NCBI GenBank assembly: GCA_014239155.1
Contig: JAAZZQ010000016.1
Span: forward strand, 1 to 34,992
DNA length: 34,992 nucleotides
Direction: 5' to 3'
Source: Lachnospiraceae bacterium
Lineage (GTDB): Bacteria; Bacillota; Clostridia; Lachnospirales; Lachnospiraceae
The notes under the pieces are model-generated. The model saw only the letters and a program-made list of their open reading frames with translations. It did no database searches and had not been told where the DNA came from. Of the stretch, positions 7,716-16,164 are shown piece after piece (position 1 is the stretch's first letter; each line of letters starts with the position of its first letter). The translations under genes and the position numbers were made by a program.

Positions 7716-7783
7716 ATATTATCAAAATTACTGTGGGAGATCTACAATTTGTCCGTGAATTCCTATATTTTTGTCCACGAATT
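7716..7783 (-). promoter_or_regulatory. agrB promoter with LytTR-type direct repeats
   Basis: On the + strand TTTGTCCGTGAATT (7748-7761) and TTTGTCCACGAATT (7770-7783) are direct repeats with a 22-bp period. Read towards agrB they are AATTCGTGGACAAA and AATTCACGGACAAA. A -10 candidate TAATAT (7721-7716) or GATAAT (7723-7718) follows at about 25 bp. The match in sequence, period and distance to 1279-1345 supports a common regulator, presumably the LytTR protein at 7896. The pair lies between divergent genes and could also affect the + strand promoter. Confidence 0.65.
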
Positions 7784-7838
7784 ACAAATTCAAATATTTT
7801 TTATGAAATTTATGAATATGGTGAAAAAAATAGTGATT

Positions 7839-7868
7839 TTGTAGTTGGTTGTGATATACTATTATAAT
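7839..7868 (+). promoter_or_regulatory. Promoter of the LytTR response regulator gene
   Basis: TTGTAG at 7839-7844, an 18-bp spacer and a perfect TATAAT at 7863-7868, 28 bp before the start codon. This looks like a constitutive housekeeping promoter, so the regulator could be made independently of the autoinduced agrBD(C) transcript. Confidence 0.65.
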
Positions 7869-7895
7869 AATTTACAGTTTTAGGAGGAGAGAAAA

Positions 7896-8615
7896 TTGTT
7901 ATATATTGCAATTTGCGATGATGATGAAAAAATAGTGAAAACATTTGAAAGTAAGGTTATCATGTTTCTTAAAAAAAATAATATTGTTGCAGAAATAAAA
8001 ACATATACACAAAGCAAATTATTACAATATGATATTCAAGAAGGAAAATTTTTTGATTTGGTTTTGTGCGATATAGAAATGCCAGATATTGATGGAATGA
8101 GATTATCGGCTTATATTAGAAGACATCTTCCAAATACATTAATCATACTTATTACATCGCATTTAAAGTATGCGATAGATGCTTTTGAGCTATCAATATT
8201 CAGATATATTCCTAAGAATTCATTAGATATAAGGCTTGAACATGCATTGAAGGATGCTGTTAATATGATTCAGTTACAAGCAGATCAATACTATACAATA
8301 AAAATGCCAAGCCGAATAGAAAAAATTCAATATCATAGAATACTATATATTCAGCGGGAAGGGAAAAATGCAGTCATTGTATTAATGGATGGAACTTCGA
8401 CAAAAGTAAGAAAAAGTTTAAGTCAGGTATATAATGAGTTAAACTCAAAAGATTTTCTTTATGTTGATCGTGGTGACATTGTGAACTTAAGCCATATTGT
8501 AAGGATTAAAGAAGGCATTGTAGAATTGGAAGGAGGAATCAGGATTCCAGCTAGTCATGCAAAGTTGGAGTATATTAAAGAAAGGTTAAATGATTTTTGG
8601 GGAGAACAAATATAG
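7896..8615 (+). CDS. agrA: AgrA/ComE-like LytTR response regulator
   Basis: A 239-residue response regulator. The start is TTG 7896, preceded by AGGAGGAGA. The receiver domain has the acidic pocket D8-D9-D10, phospho-acceptor D59 in LVLCDIEMPDIDG, a conserved T/S in ITS and K in YIPKNS. The C-terminal ~100 residues (from about 137) form a LytTR DNA-binding domain: IQYHRILYIQREGKN, FLYVDRGDIVNLSHI and ending ASHAKLEYIKERL. This architecture is that of AgrA, VirR and ComE. It is divergent from agrB, with paired direct repeats in the 260-bp gap, and most likely receives phosphate from the AgrC-like kinase. Confidence 0.9.
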   Translation: MLYIAICDDDEKIVKTFESKVIMFLKKNNIVAEIKTYTQSKLLQYDIQEGKFFDLVLCDIEMPDIDGMRLSAYIRRHLPNTLIILITSHLKYAIDAFELSIFRYIPKNSLDIRLEHALKDAVNMIQLQADQYYTIKMPSRIEKIQYHRILYIQREGKNAVIVLMDGTSTKVRKSLSQVYNELNSKDFLYVDRGDIVNLSHIVRIKEGIVELEGGIRIPASHAKLEYIKERLNDFWGEQI

Positions 8616-8676
8616 GAAATAGACAGGACCTTTTTCGATTTGCTTTGCCCCTGAGAATTAATGAATATACAGCATT

Positions 8677-8744
8677 AAATTCCTTTGGCTTAGGATTTAT
8701 TTTGCAGTTGTAAGCAGTGAAATCCTGAGCCAAAGGAATTTTAT
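8677..8744 (+). terminator. Long hairpin after the response regulator gene
   Basis: Arms of 22 nt (8677-8698 and 8720-8741) pair completely in RNA with one G-U, loop of 21 nt, followed by TTTATAT. It is much longer than an ordinary terminator stem and could also be a small repeat element. No gene is visible in 8616-8908. Confidence 0.6.
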
Positions 8745-8908
8745 ATAATTCTTTCAATAATCTAAGTCTCTTTCCAGTGGCAAACAAGAAAAACGTAATA
8801 ATTGACATCATAATTTTCACAAGATAAAATAAAGATAGTTTGAAAAATAATTTGTGACAAAAATGGCATATAAATATTTGCTTATGAGAGGTGTTTGGAG
8901 GGATAAGC

Positions 8909-9172
8909 ATGAATCAAATTGTGTATGTAGAACCAAAGTTGTTGAAGGGAGAAGCATTGCAGAATGCATGTTTTGTTAAGGAGTTGGAGGATCGTTGGGT
9001 ACTGCAAAGCGCGTTACCGGAAACAGGAAATATTGATGTGTATGAAAAAATGGATAGGAAACAAATATTGCAATTATTCCCGGAATTGGAGGAGCTATTT
9101 GAATTGGAGCTAGATAGAAATGTTGTTTTTAGAAAGGGACGCAATAGTGGAAAGTGGTATGACTTTACATAG
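8909..9172 (+). CDS. Small acidic hypothetical protein
   Basis: An 87-residue soluble protein. ATG 8909 has GGAGGG at 8897-8902, 6 nt upstream, and is preferred to the in-frame GTG at 8891. I do not recognise the family. It is acidic in the middle (FPELEELFELELDR) and ends in a basic/aromatic tail (FRKGRNSGKWYDFT). It is followed after 44 bp by another small acidic gene. Size and charge resemble immunity proteins or small adaptor proteins, but no toxin is encoded near it. Confidence 0.65.
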   Translation: MNQIVYVEPKLLKGEALQNACFVKELEDRWVLQSALPETGNIDVYEKMDRKQILQLFPELEELFELELDRNVVFRKGRNSGKWYDFT

Positions 9173-9216
9173 TGTATTATTGCAAAAAAGATTAGAACGG
9201 AAAAGAGGAAGGGAAA

Positions 9217-9681
9217 ATGACAGGATTAATATTAAATGACATTTATTTTGCACTGAACGCAAACACAAGAGAAACCGCTTTTTTTGTTTTTTATGATTCA
9301 GAGGAAGGGCTGGAATACAGCGTTGCGTGTTGTTTTCAGGCAAATGAGTTTCAGGAGGAGCGCGTAACGCCCAAACTGGAGTTGGGGATTGTTAGCACAT
9401 CAGTGCGCCAGATTGAAGATATTGCTGGAATGACATTTGAGGTAAAAAATATGGAGGAGGCATACAATAGAGAGGATTTATTTTATATTTTTGAACATGA
9501 GCCATTGTTGAATTATCAGCTTACCATTGTGGAGTTCAAAGAGGACAGGGTACACATTTTGTGCAGTGGAACAGCAGTGAATGATGGTTATGCAGACCCT
9601 GTTACAAATGTGACATTTGAGATTGATTGTTGGCTGCCAGTTATCACAGATATAAAAGATTGGGAAAAGTACGGATTATAA
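9217..9681 (+). CDS. Hypothetical protein, 154 residues
   Basis: An acidic soluble protein with alternating beta strands (ETAFFVFYDSEEGLEYSVACCF, YQLTIVEFKEDRVHILCSG, VTNVTFEIDCWLPVI) and four cysteines. GGAAGGG lies just upstream of ATG 9217. No family is recognised. It probably shares a transcript with the preceding 87-residue gene. The strand-rich acidic form is compatible with an immunity or chaperone-like role; no partner can be named. Confidence 0.65.
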   Translation: MTGLILNDIYFALNANTRETAFFVFYDSEEGLEYSVACCFQANEFQEERVTPKLELGIVSTSVRQIEDIAGMTFEVKNMEEAYNREDLFYIFEHEPLLNYQLTIVEFKEDRVHILCSGTAVNDGYADPVTNVTFEIDCWLPVITDIKDWEKYGL

Positions 9682-9691
9682 AGGAAATGAG

Positions 9692-9838
9692 AGTTGCTAT
9701 TTGCGGGTTAGGAATGCGCAGTTTATGCGCATTCCGTAAGAATATAATTCAGAAGTGATGGGCGATTTTTGCGAAGCAAAACTTGAGATATCGCCCCGAA
9801 TTGTTACTATGAGCGGTTCCTATGCTATGAATCGTAAC
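9692..9838. repeat. Structured intergenic repeat, copy A
   Basis: This is one of two similar copies; the other is 17851-17997. It contains three palindromic parts. The first is a hairpin 9711-9720/9726-9735. The second is a nested stem in which GGGCGAT pairs with ATCGCCC around the tip TTTTGC-GAA-GCAAAA, closed outside by AATTC/GAATT. The third is a stem TTGTTAC/GTAACAA (arms near 9801-9807 and 9834-9840). It lies in the 336-base gap 9682-10017, where no gene is visible. The rest of the gap is the leader of the gene at 10018. Confidence 0.7.
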
Positions 9839-10017
9839 AAACGAGCTGTGCGTTGTCGTTGACAGGGGCAAAACAGTATGCTAAACTGACTTTTAGAGTG
9901 GGGGAAGCTGTCATGTGTATTGAATAGAAAATTGTCTCATAAAGTATTCCCGCTCAGATAATATGCTTTTAAATCAGAAATTTGATAAGGAAGCAGCAGC
10001 GTCAGAGGTGATGAGAC

Positions 10018-13000
10018 TTGGACAAATACGAATACAAAGTTCGTTCAGAAGAAATTTCAAATTTGATCGAACAGGAAAAATATACAGAAGCCGTAAAAAT
10101 AGCAGATACGATTGACTGGAGAAGAGTTAAGAGCGCGTCGATGCTGTTAAAAATTTCGGTATTATATAGAATCAACAGACGAAATGAAGAGGCTAGGGAA
10201 GTGTTGATGCTGGCGTATGAACGTTATCCTGCAAACCGTTCTGTTGTGTATTCCCTTTGTGAATTATCAATTGAGTTAGATGATGTTGTGTCAGCGATTG
10301 AATATTATAAACAGTTTGTAAAGTTGGCGCCAAAAGACAATGGCGTATTTACGCTTCGATATCGGATATTGGAAGCGCAAGAGGCAAGTCTTGAAGAGCG
10401 AATTGAGATTCTTGAAGAGTTAAAAAAGAAGGATTATCAGGAGGAATGGGCATATGAACTTGCCTATTTATATCATAGAGTAGGATTGTCTACAAAATGC
10501 GTGGAAGAGTGTGACGACATTATACTCTGGTTTGGAGATGGTCCGTATGTGATGAAAGCAATGGAGCTAAAGGCGGTCCATGTGCCACTTTCCAAATCAC
10601 AGCAGGAAAAGTATGAGACCATGCTGAATCATGCGTCGGACAATTATAGTGATGATACGGAGACAAATGGAAGTTATACTCAGGAGATGGATTCTGAGGA
10701 GGGATATGAAGTCGAAGACACAGAGTATTATCAGGATAATTATGCAGATGAAACATATGAAAGTACAGGGTATGAGCAGGAAAATTATCCGCAGCAATTG
10801 TATGATAATAGTGTTGGATATGATTCTCAGAGTTATCAAAATGAAGGATATGCAAACAGTGAATATGATACACAAGGTTATTCCAATGGAGCATATGCAA
10901 ACAATGAATATGATACACAAAATTATTCCAATGGAGCATATGCAAACACAGAATACAATACACAAGGTTATCCCAATGAAGGATATGAAAACAGTGGATA
11001 TGATACACAAGGTTATTCCAATGAAGGATATGAAAACAGTGGATATGATACACAAGGTTATTTCAATGAAGGATATGAAAACAGTGGATATGATACACAA
11101 GGTTATTCCAATGAAGGATATGAAAACAGTGGATATGATACACAAGGTTATTCTAATGAAACATATGAAAATAATGGATATAATATGCAAGATTATTCCA
11201 ATGAAGCATATGAAAATAGTGGATATGATGCGCAGGGCTATTCTAATGAGGGGTATGAAAACAGAGGGTATGATAATACACAAGGCTATTTGAATGAAGT
11301 ATACGAAAACGCGCAATACGATCAGGAAACTTATGCGCGTGAATCGTATAATACAGCCACATTTCCACAGGAGAGCTATTCTGATTATGGACAGAATGAT
11401 TATGTAGACGATGGTTATGCAAATATAAATTACTCCAATAAAAATAGTTATACTGGTGAATTTTATGTGGAGCAGACTTATGACGAAAATGGGAATTTAA
11501 TAGAAAATAGAAATGATACCAATCATTGGGAAGATTCTGGACGCGGCAAAGAACCAGATAAGAGCTATCGCAATGGGCTTTATTTGTACCAGAGTAATCC
11601 TGCACCTACTGCAAATTCAAGTGATATGAGTCAGTACAACACAATCAATCTTCAAAAAGTGGTTGCGGAGGGTATGAAAGAGGTGCTTGCGGATAATGAA
11701 GATGTGTTTGCAGAGGATAGGGAAAAATATAATTCTAGTGAAGATGTCAATAACATTGTTAGGCATACACAGGCATATGCCAATGTGCAAAACAGAGGCG
11801 GACAAGAGTCAGAAAGTATGGCATATACAAACAGTATTGCGCAGTTAGTGACAAGTGTATCGGAGGCTGCACCTGCCCCCAATACAGGGGCGATTCGCAA
11901 GGTTTATGTGCCGGGAAAAGATGCGCGCTTAATTAAGTCAGATTCTGATATAGAGGAACTACGATACACTACAGAGCAGTCTGTCAATGAAGAGCACAAT
12001 CGTATGGAGAATAATGAGGAGAATGTGTACCATAATCAAAATTCTTTAGAAGTAAGTGGGGAGTTGGGTGCCCAGATTACAGGTACAATGAATCTGAAAG
12101 ATGTGTTGGCAGAGTGGGAGCGAAAAAAGACAGAAAATGCGAAGAAGCATCAGGAGGAGATTAAAAAACGTGTTCTGACACAGACTGGTAAAATATTAGC
12201 AGATTTTGATAATTCGCTCAAGAGTGGCATATTGGGCGAAATTCAGCGGGAGGAGGAAGCCGCGCAGAAAAGAACGCCTCGCAAGGACAGATTTTTGGAG
12301 GCGGATGTAACGGGAGATATTCCGCAGAACCGCGCAAAACAAGTATCGGATGATGCGTTTGATGTGGAGTATAGGACAGAACAGACAAAAGGAAGAAAAG
12401 AGGAGTCTTTTGTAAGGGAGGAATATCAACCAGAACTTGAAAACACATTTGAACAGGAGTTAGAAATTGCTGAATCATCGGAGGAAAACAAAGCCAAGGG
12501 TGATTCCGCTTACATGTCGCAGACAAATGAGGAGATATGGGAATCCAACGATGGATATGAGACAGAGGGTGATTTGCGCGATAATGATAAATACACGCTA
12601 GAACAGGACTTACAAGACAATGCAACGTATTTTCCAGAAGAGGACTTAGAAAATAATACAGTGTATTTGTCAAAAGAGGATTTAGAAGACAATGCAGCGT
12701 ATTTTCCGGAGGAGAACATACAAAATGGTGAAACGTCAATTTCGGAACAAAATACAGAAGTCAGTGCAGGGTACACACAGGAATTAAATACAGAAGACTA
12801 TATATTAGAGGATAATATAGAACTGGAAAATGGTTATGTGGAGAAGAGTAATAGCACGGATTTACAGGCGGATGCGCAAGATATAGATGTAGAAGATGGT
12901 ACCTATTATGAGGAGGACAATAATGAATATCTGTTAGAAGGAGATGATGGCAACCTTGATGGATATCAGGCGAATGAGCGTTTAGATATAGAATCAGACA

Positions 13001-14169
13001 GTGATGCGTATAATGATATTTATCAGATAGAAGAGAATCCTATCGAAGATGTGACAGAAGACTACAATGACACACACGAAATTTATTCCTATGATGACAG
13101 CAATGAGTATATACAGGAATCAAAGGAAGAGATTGAGATAGAATATGCGGATTACGGATATGCAGAAGACGCGAATGGATATACACAAGAGCTGTATCCT
13201 GAAGAGACCTATGTTGCTTCAGATAGGAAAGAATATCAACAAAATTATCGGTATGATGAGAGTGAGCTTGATCCAGAGGATGCGGAGAGTATTGCCGAGA
13301 TGGCAAAAGAGGATGCCCTCAAGACGCAGGAGATTAAGATGAACACAGCGGATCTCAGCTCGCTTTCAGAGAAGATTGTCGCCACGACAAAAAAGGAAGC
13401 GCGTGGGGCAAAGCGTGAGGAACTACGCGAATTTACGGCAGAAGAGCAGACACTGTTTGAGAATTTTGCTGTCACTAAAAAGATTAAGAAGCAGATTATT
13501 TTTGCTCTGGAAAACATGACACTTACAGCTTACACTGGAAATGTTATTATCACGGGTGACGCGGGGTTAGATACAGTTAGAATGGCAAAAAATCTAATCA
13601 AAGAGTACCAAGTATCTGATGAGAGTTTTTCGGGGAGACTTGCGAAGATTACCGGCGAAAAAATCAATCAAAGAAATATCAAAGATATCTTTGAGAAATT
13701 GAATAATGGTGGTATTATAATAGAGAAGGCAAATGGTATGAGCGAGGAGAAGCTATATGAGATGGCGCTAAATCTCAATCAGGAAAGTCTTGGAGTTGTA
13801 GTCATTATGGAGGACACCAAAAAAGAGATTTCAAAACTTTTGCAGAAGCAAGCGATGATTACAGACTATTTTAATATTAGGATTGATTTGATGGAGATGG
13901 ATAATAATGCTCTGGTTGCCTACGCTAAAAATTATGCCTTGGCTTTGGAATATTCCATTGATGAGTTAGGTACACTTGCCCTTTACACAAGAATAGCAAA
14001 TATGCAGAGTGGAAATCATGTGGTGACAAAGGATGAGGTGAGGGACATCATAGATGAGGCAATTTGGAAATCCAGAAAGTCCAAGCTCAAAAATTTTGTG
14101 GATGTGCTATTCGCAAGAAGGTATGACAATGAGGACATGATTGTCCTCAAAGAAAGGGATTTTATATAA
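10018..14169 (+). CDS. Giant TPR, Tyr-rich repeat and degenerate AAA+ protein
   Basis: A 1383-residue protein starting at TTG 10018 with AGAGGTGATG upstream. Residues ~1-200 are TPR-like helical repeats. About 271-437 is a run of 15-residue units of the form SNEGYENSGYDTQGY. The middle is a very acidic, Tyr/Asp/Glu-rich, probably disordered region with a second set of 13-residue units near 855-900 (DLEDNAAYFPEE type). The last ~240 residues resemble an AAA+ domain of the SpoVK/CbxX group, but the Walker A position reads GDAGLDTVR without GK(S/T) and the Walker B position reads GGIIIEKA. It therefore probably does not hydrolyse ATP. No signal peptide or membrane segment is seen. It ends 18 bp before glgB on the same strand, so a link to glycogen metabolism or a polar scaffold is possible. 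Confidence 0.85.
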   Translation: MDKYEYKVRSEEISNLIEQEKYTEAVKIADTIDWRRVKSASMLLKISVLYRINRRNEEAREVLMLAYERYPANRSVVYSLCELSIELDDVVSAIEYYKQFVKLAPKDNGVFTLRYRILEAQEASLEERIEILEELKKKDYQEEWAYELAYLYHRVGLSTKCVEECDDIILWFGDGPYVMKAMELKAVHVPLSKSQQEKYETMLNHASDNYSDDTETNGSYTQEMDSEEGYEVEDTEYYQDNYADETYESTGYEQENYPQQLYDNSVGYDSQSYQNEGYANSEYDTQGYSNGAYANNEYDTQNYSNGAYANTEYNTQGYPNEGYENSGYDTQGYSNEGYENSGYDTQGYFNEGYENSGYDTQGYSNEGYENSGYDTQGYSNETYENNGYNMQDYSNEAYENSGYDAQGYSNEGYENRGYDNTQGYLNEVYENAQYDQETYARESYNTATFPQESYSDYGQNDYVDDGYANINYSNKNSYTGEFYVEQTYDENGNLIENRNDTNHWEDSGRGKEPDKSYRNGLYLYQSNPAPTANSSDMSQYNTINLQKVVAEGMKEVLADNEDVFAEDREKYNSSEDVNNIVRHTQAYANVQNRGGQESESMAYTNSIAQLVTSVSEAAPAPNTGAIRKVYVPGKDARLIKSDSDIEELRYTTEQSVNEEHNRMENNEENVYHNQNSLEVSGELGAQITGTMNLKDVLAEWERKKTENAKKHQEEIKKRVLTQTGKILADFDNSLKSGILGEIQREEEAAQKRTPRKDRFLEADVTGDIPQNRAKQVSDDAFDVEYRTEQTKGRKEESFVREEYQPELENTFEQELEIAESSEENKAKGDSAYMSQTNEEIWESNDGYETEGDLRDNDKYTLEQDLQDNATYFPEEDLENNTVYLSKEDLEDNAAYFPEENIQNGETSISEQNTEVSAGYTQELNTEDYILEDNIELENGYVEKSNSTDLQADAQDIDVEDGTYYEEDNNEYLLEGDDGNLDGYQANERLDIESDSDAYNDIYQIEENPIEDVTEDYNDTHEIYSYDDSNEYIQESKEEIEIEYADYGYAEDANGYTQELYPEETYVASDRKEYQQNYRYDESELDPEDAESIAEMAKEDALKTQEIKMNTADLSSLSEKIVATTKKEARGAKREELREFTAEEQTLFENFAVTKKIKKQIIFALENMTLTAYTGNVIITGDAGLDTVRMAKNLIKEYQVSDESFSGRLAKITGEKINQRNIKDIFEKLNNGGIIIEKANGMSEEKLYEMALNLNQESLGVVVIMEDTKKEISKLLQKQAMITDYFNIRIDLMEMDNNALVAYAKNYALALEYSIDELGTLALYTRIANMQSGNHVVTKDEVRDIIDEAIWKSRKSKLKNFVDVLFARRYDNEDMIVLKERDFI
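10828..11325 (+). repeat. 45-bp coding tandem repeats
   Basis: About eleven units of 45 bp inside the giant gene, several in the middle (about 10970-11150) nearly identical. The unit keeps frame, so copy number can change without breaking the protein. Long open frames on the opposite strand here are by-products of the repeat. Confidence 0.85.
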
Positions 14170-14187
14170 CAGAATGGAGGACATTTT

Positions 14188-16095
14188 ATGAGCAAGGAAG
14201 AAACAACAGTGTTTATCTCTGATGCGGACCAGTATGTATTCGGTCAAGGTACACATTATGAGATTTACAAAAAATTAGGTGCACATTTTTGCAAAAAGGG
14301 CAAAAAAGATGGTGTGTTCTTTGCAGTGTGGGCGCCGAATGCAAAAGAGGTCTATGTCATTGGAGAGTTCAATGACTGGGATGAAGGTGCATCTCCTATG
14401 GAACGTCTTGGTGAGGGTGGAATTTATGCCACATTTATCGAGGATGTAAAAGAAGGTCAGATGTATAAGTATATGTTGGTGCTGCCAGATGGCAGAAGAC
14501 TATACAAAGCAGATCCATATGGCAATTATGCGGAGATGCGCCCGGGCACAGCGTCCCGCGTATATGATTTGAATCATTTTAAATGGACAGATAAAAAGTG
14601 GATGACCGAGCGCGAAAAGAAGGATATGAACAAAGAACCTATGTCAATTTATGAGTGTCATATTGGTTCTTGGATGAAACATCCTGACGGAACAGAAGAC
14701 GGGTTTTACAATTATCGTGAATTTGCAGACAGAATTGTAGAGTACTTACAGGAGATGCCATATACACATATTGAGCTGATGGGGATTGCAGAGTTTCCAT
14801 TTGACGGTTCTTGGGGATATCAGGTAACAGGTTACTATGCACCGACATCAAGATATGGAACTCCAGATGATTTCCGTTATCTGATTGATTTGCTGCACAA
14901 AAATAATATTGGAATTATTTTAGACTGGGTTCCGGCGCATTTTCCAAGGGATGCACATGGTCTTTGTGAGTTTGACGGTACCTGTCTCTATGAGCATCCA
15001 GATAAACGCCTTGGAGAGCATCCAGATTGGGGTACTAAAATATTTAATTACAGCAAAAATGAGGTACGGAATTTCCTGATTGCCAATGCACTGTTCTGGA
15101 TCCGTGAGTTCCATATTGATGGATTGCGCGTGGATGCGGTGGCGTCAATGCTTTATCTGGATTATGGCAAGCAGGCTGGTCAGTGGGTGCCAAACAAGTA
15201 CGGCGGACATGAAAATCTTGATGCGATAGAGTTCTTTAAGCATCTAAATTCTGTTATTCACGGTGCGCATCCGGGTGTGATGACCATTGCGGAGGAGTCC
15301 ACTGCATGGCCGAAAGTTACCGCGGAACCCGAAGACGGTGGTCTTGGATTTTCCTTTAAGTGGAATATGGGTTGGATGCATGATTACTGCGAGTATATGA
15401 AACTAGACCCATATTTTAGAAAGGACAATCATTATCGACTGACTTTTGCTATGAGTTACAACAGTTCCGAAAACTATATTCTGCCGCTCTCACATGATGA
15501 GGTGGTGCATTTGAAATGCTCTATGGTTAATAAAATGCCGGGCTATGAGATTGATAAGTATGCAAATCTCAGAAACCTTTATACCTTTATGTTTGGGCAT
15601 GAGGGAAAGAAATTGCTGTTTATGGGACAGGAGTTTGGTCAGGAGCGCGAGTGGAGTGAAGCAAGAGAGCTGGATTGGTTCTTGCTGAAGGAGCCGTTTA
15701 ACAAGGGTATGCATGATTATATGAGCGAGCTTTTGAACATTTATAAAAAGAATCCTTGTCTCTATGAGATTGACAATGACTGGCTTGGTTTTGAGTGGAT
15801 GAACGCAGATGATACTGAGCGCAGCATTTACAGCTTTGTCAGGAGAACGAAAGACGGCAAACAGCATATGCTTTTTGTTATTAATATGACGCCTGTAGCA
15901 TATCCAAAGTTTAAAGTTGGTGTTCCAATGAATACACAGTATAAGTTGCTATTAAACTCTGATGAAAAGAAGTTTGGCGGAAATGGGAATAAGATTGCAA
16001 AGACAATCAAAGCTAAGAAAGGATTATGTGACAACAGAGATCAATATATTGGATTCCCGCTACCACCACTCACAGCAGTGATTTTTACTTTCTAA
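14188..16095 (+). CDS. glgB: 1,4-alpha-glucan branching enzyme
   Basis: A 635-residue GH13 branching enzyme that makes alpha-1,6 branches in glycogen by cutting and transferring alpha-1,4 chains. An N-terminal CBM48 module (VFFAVWAPNAKEVYVIGEFNDW) is followed by the catalytic barrel. It shows nucleophile D316 in DGLRVDAVASM, acid/base E369 in MTIAEEST and the transition-state Asp D437 in LSHDEVVH. A C-terminal beta domain ends in PPLTAVIF. Start ATG 14188 has GGAGG upstream. It lies 18 bp after the giant TPR/AAA-like gene and is followed by a strong terminator. No other glycogen gene is in the window. Confidence 0.96.
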   Translation: MSKEETTVFISDADQYVFGQGTHYEIYKKLGAHFCKKGKKDGVFFAVWAPNAKEVYVIGEFNDWDEGASPMERLGEGGIYATFIEDVKEGQMYKYMLVLPDGRRLYKADPYGNYAEMRPGTASRVYDLNHFKWTDKKWMTEREKKDMNKEPMSIYECHIGSWMKHPDGTEDGFYNYREFADRIVEYLQEMPYTHIELMGIAEFPFDGSWGYQVTGYYAPTSRYGTPDDFRYLIDLLHKNNIGIILDWVPAHFPRDAHGLCEFDGTCLYEHPDKRLGEHPDWGTKIFNYSKNEVRNFLIANALFWIREFHIDGLRVDAVASMLYLDYGKQAGQWVPNKYGGHENLDAIEFFKHLNSVIHGAHPGVMTIAEESTAWPKVTAEPEDGGLGFSFKWNMGWMHDYCEYMKLDPYFRKDNHYRLTFAMSYNSSENYILPLSHDEVVHLKCSMVNKMPGYEIDKYANLRNLYTFMFGHEGKKLLFMGQEFGQEREWSEARELDWFLLKEPFNKGMHDYMSELLNIYKKNPCLYEIDNDWLGFEWMNADDTERSIYSFVRRTKDGKQHMLFVINMTPVAYPKFKVGVPMNTQYKLLLNSDEKKFGGNGNKIAKTIKAKKGLCDNRDQYIGFPLPPLTAVIFTF

Positions 16096-16102
16096 AAAAG
16101 AA

Positions 16103-16128
16103 GGGGATGCTTTTGTGCATCCCTTTTT
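16103..16128. terminator. Bidirectional terminator between glgB and the ABC-F gene
   Basis: Stem GGGATGC (16104-16110) / GCATCCC (16117-16123), followed by TTTTT on the + strand. On the minus strand the stem is followed by TTCTTTTTT. It serves two convergent genes. Confidence 0.9.
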
Positions 16129-16164
16129 ATGCGCCTGGCACTTGTCAGCGAAGATAAGACTTCC

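Noticed and set aside
7676-7867. 63-codon + strand frame between agrB and the response regulator
   Set aside because: It runs through the paired direct repeats and the promoter boxes and has no ribosome binding site.
10520-11605. Long open frames on the minus strand and in other + frames through the repeat region
   Set aside because: They follow from the 45-bp in-frame tandem repeats of the giant gene. The translations are Ile/Cys/His-rich periodic sequences without initiation signals.
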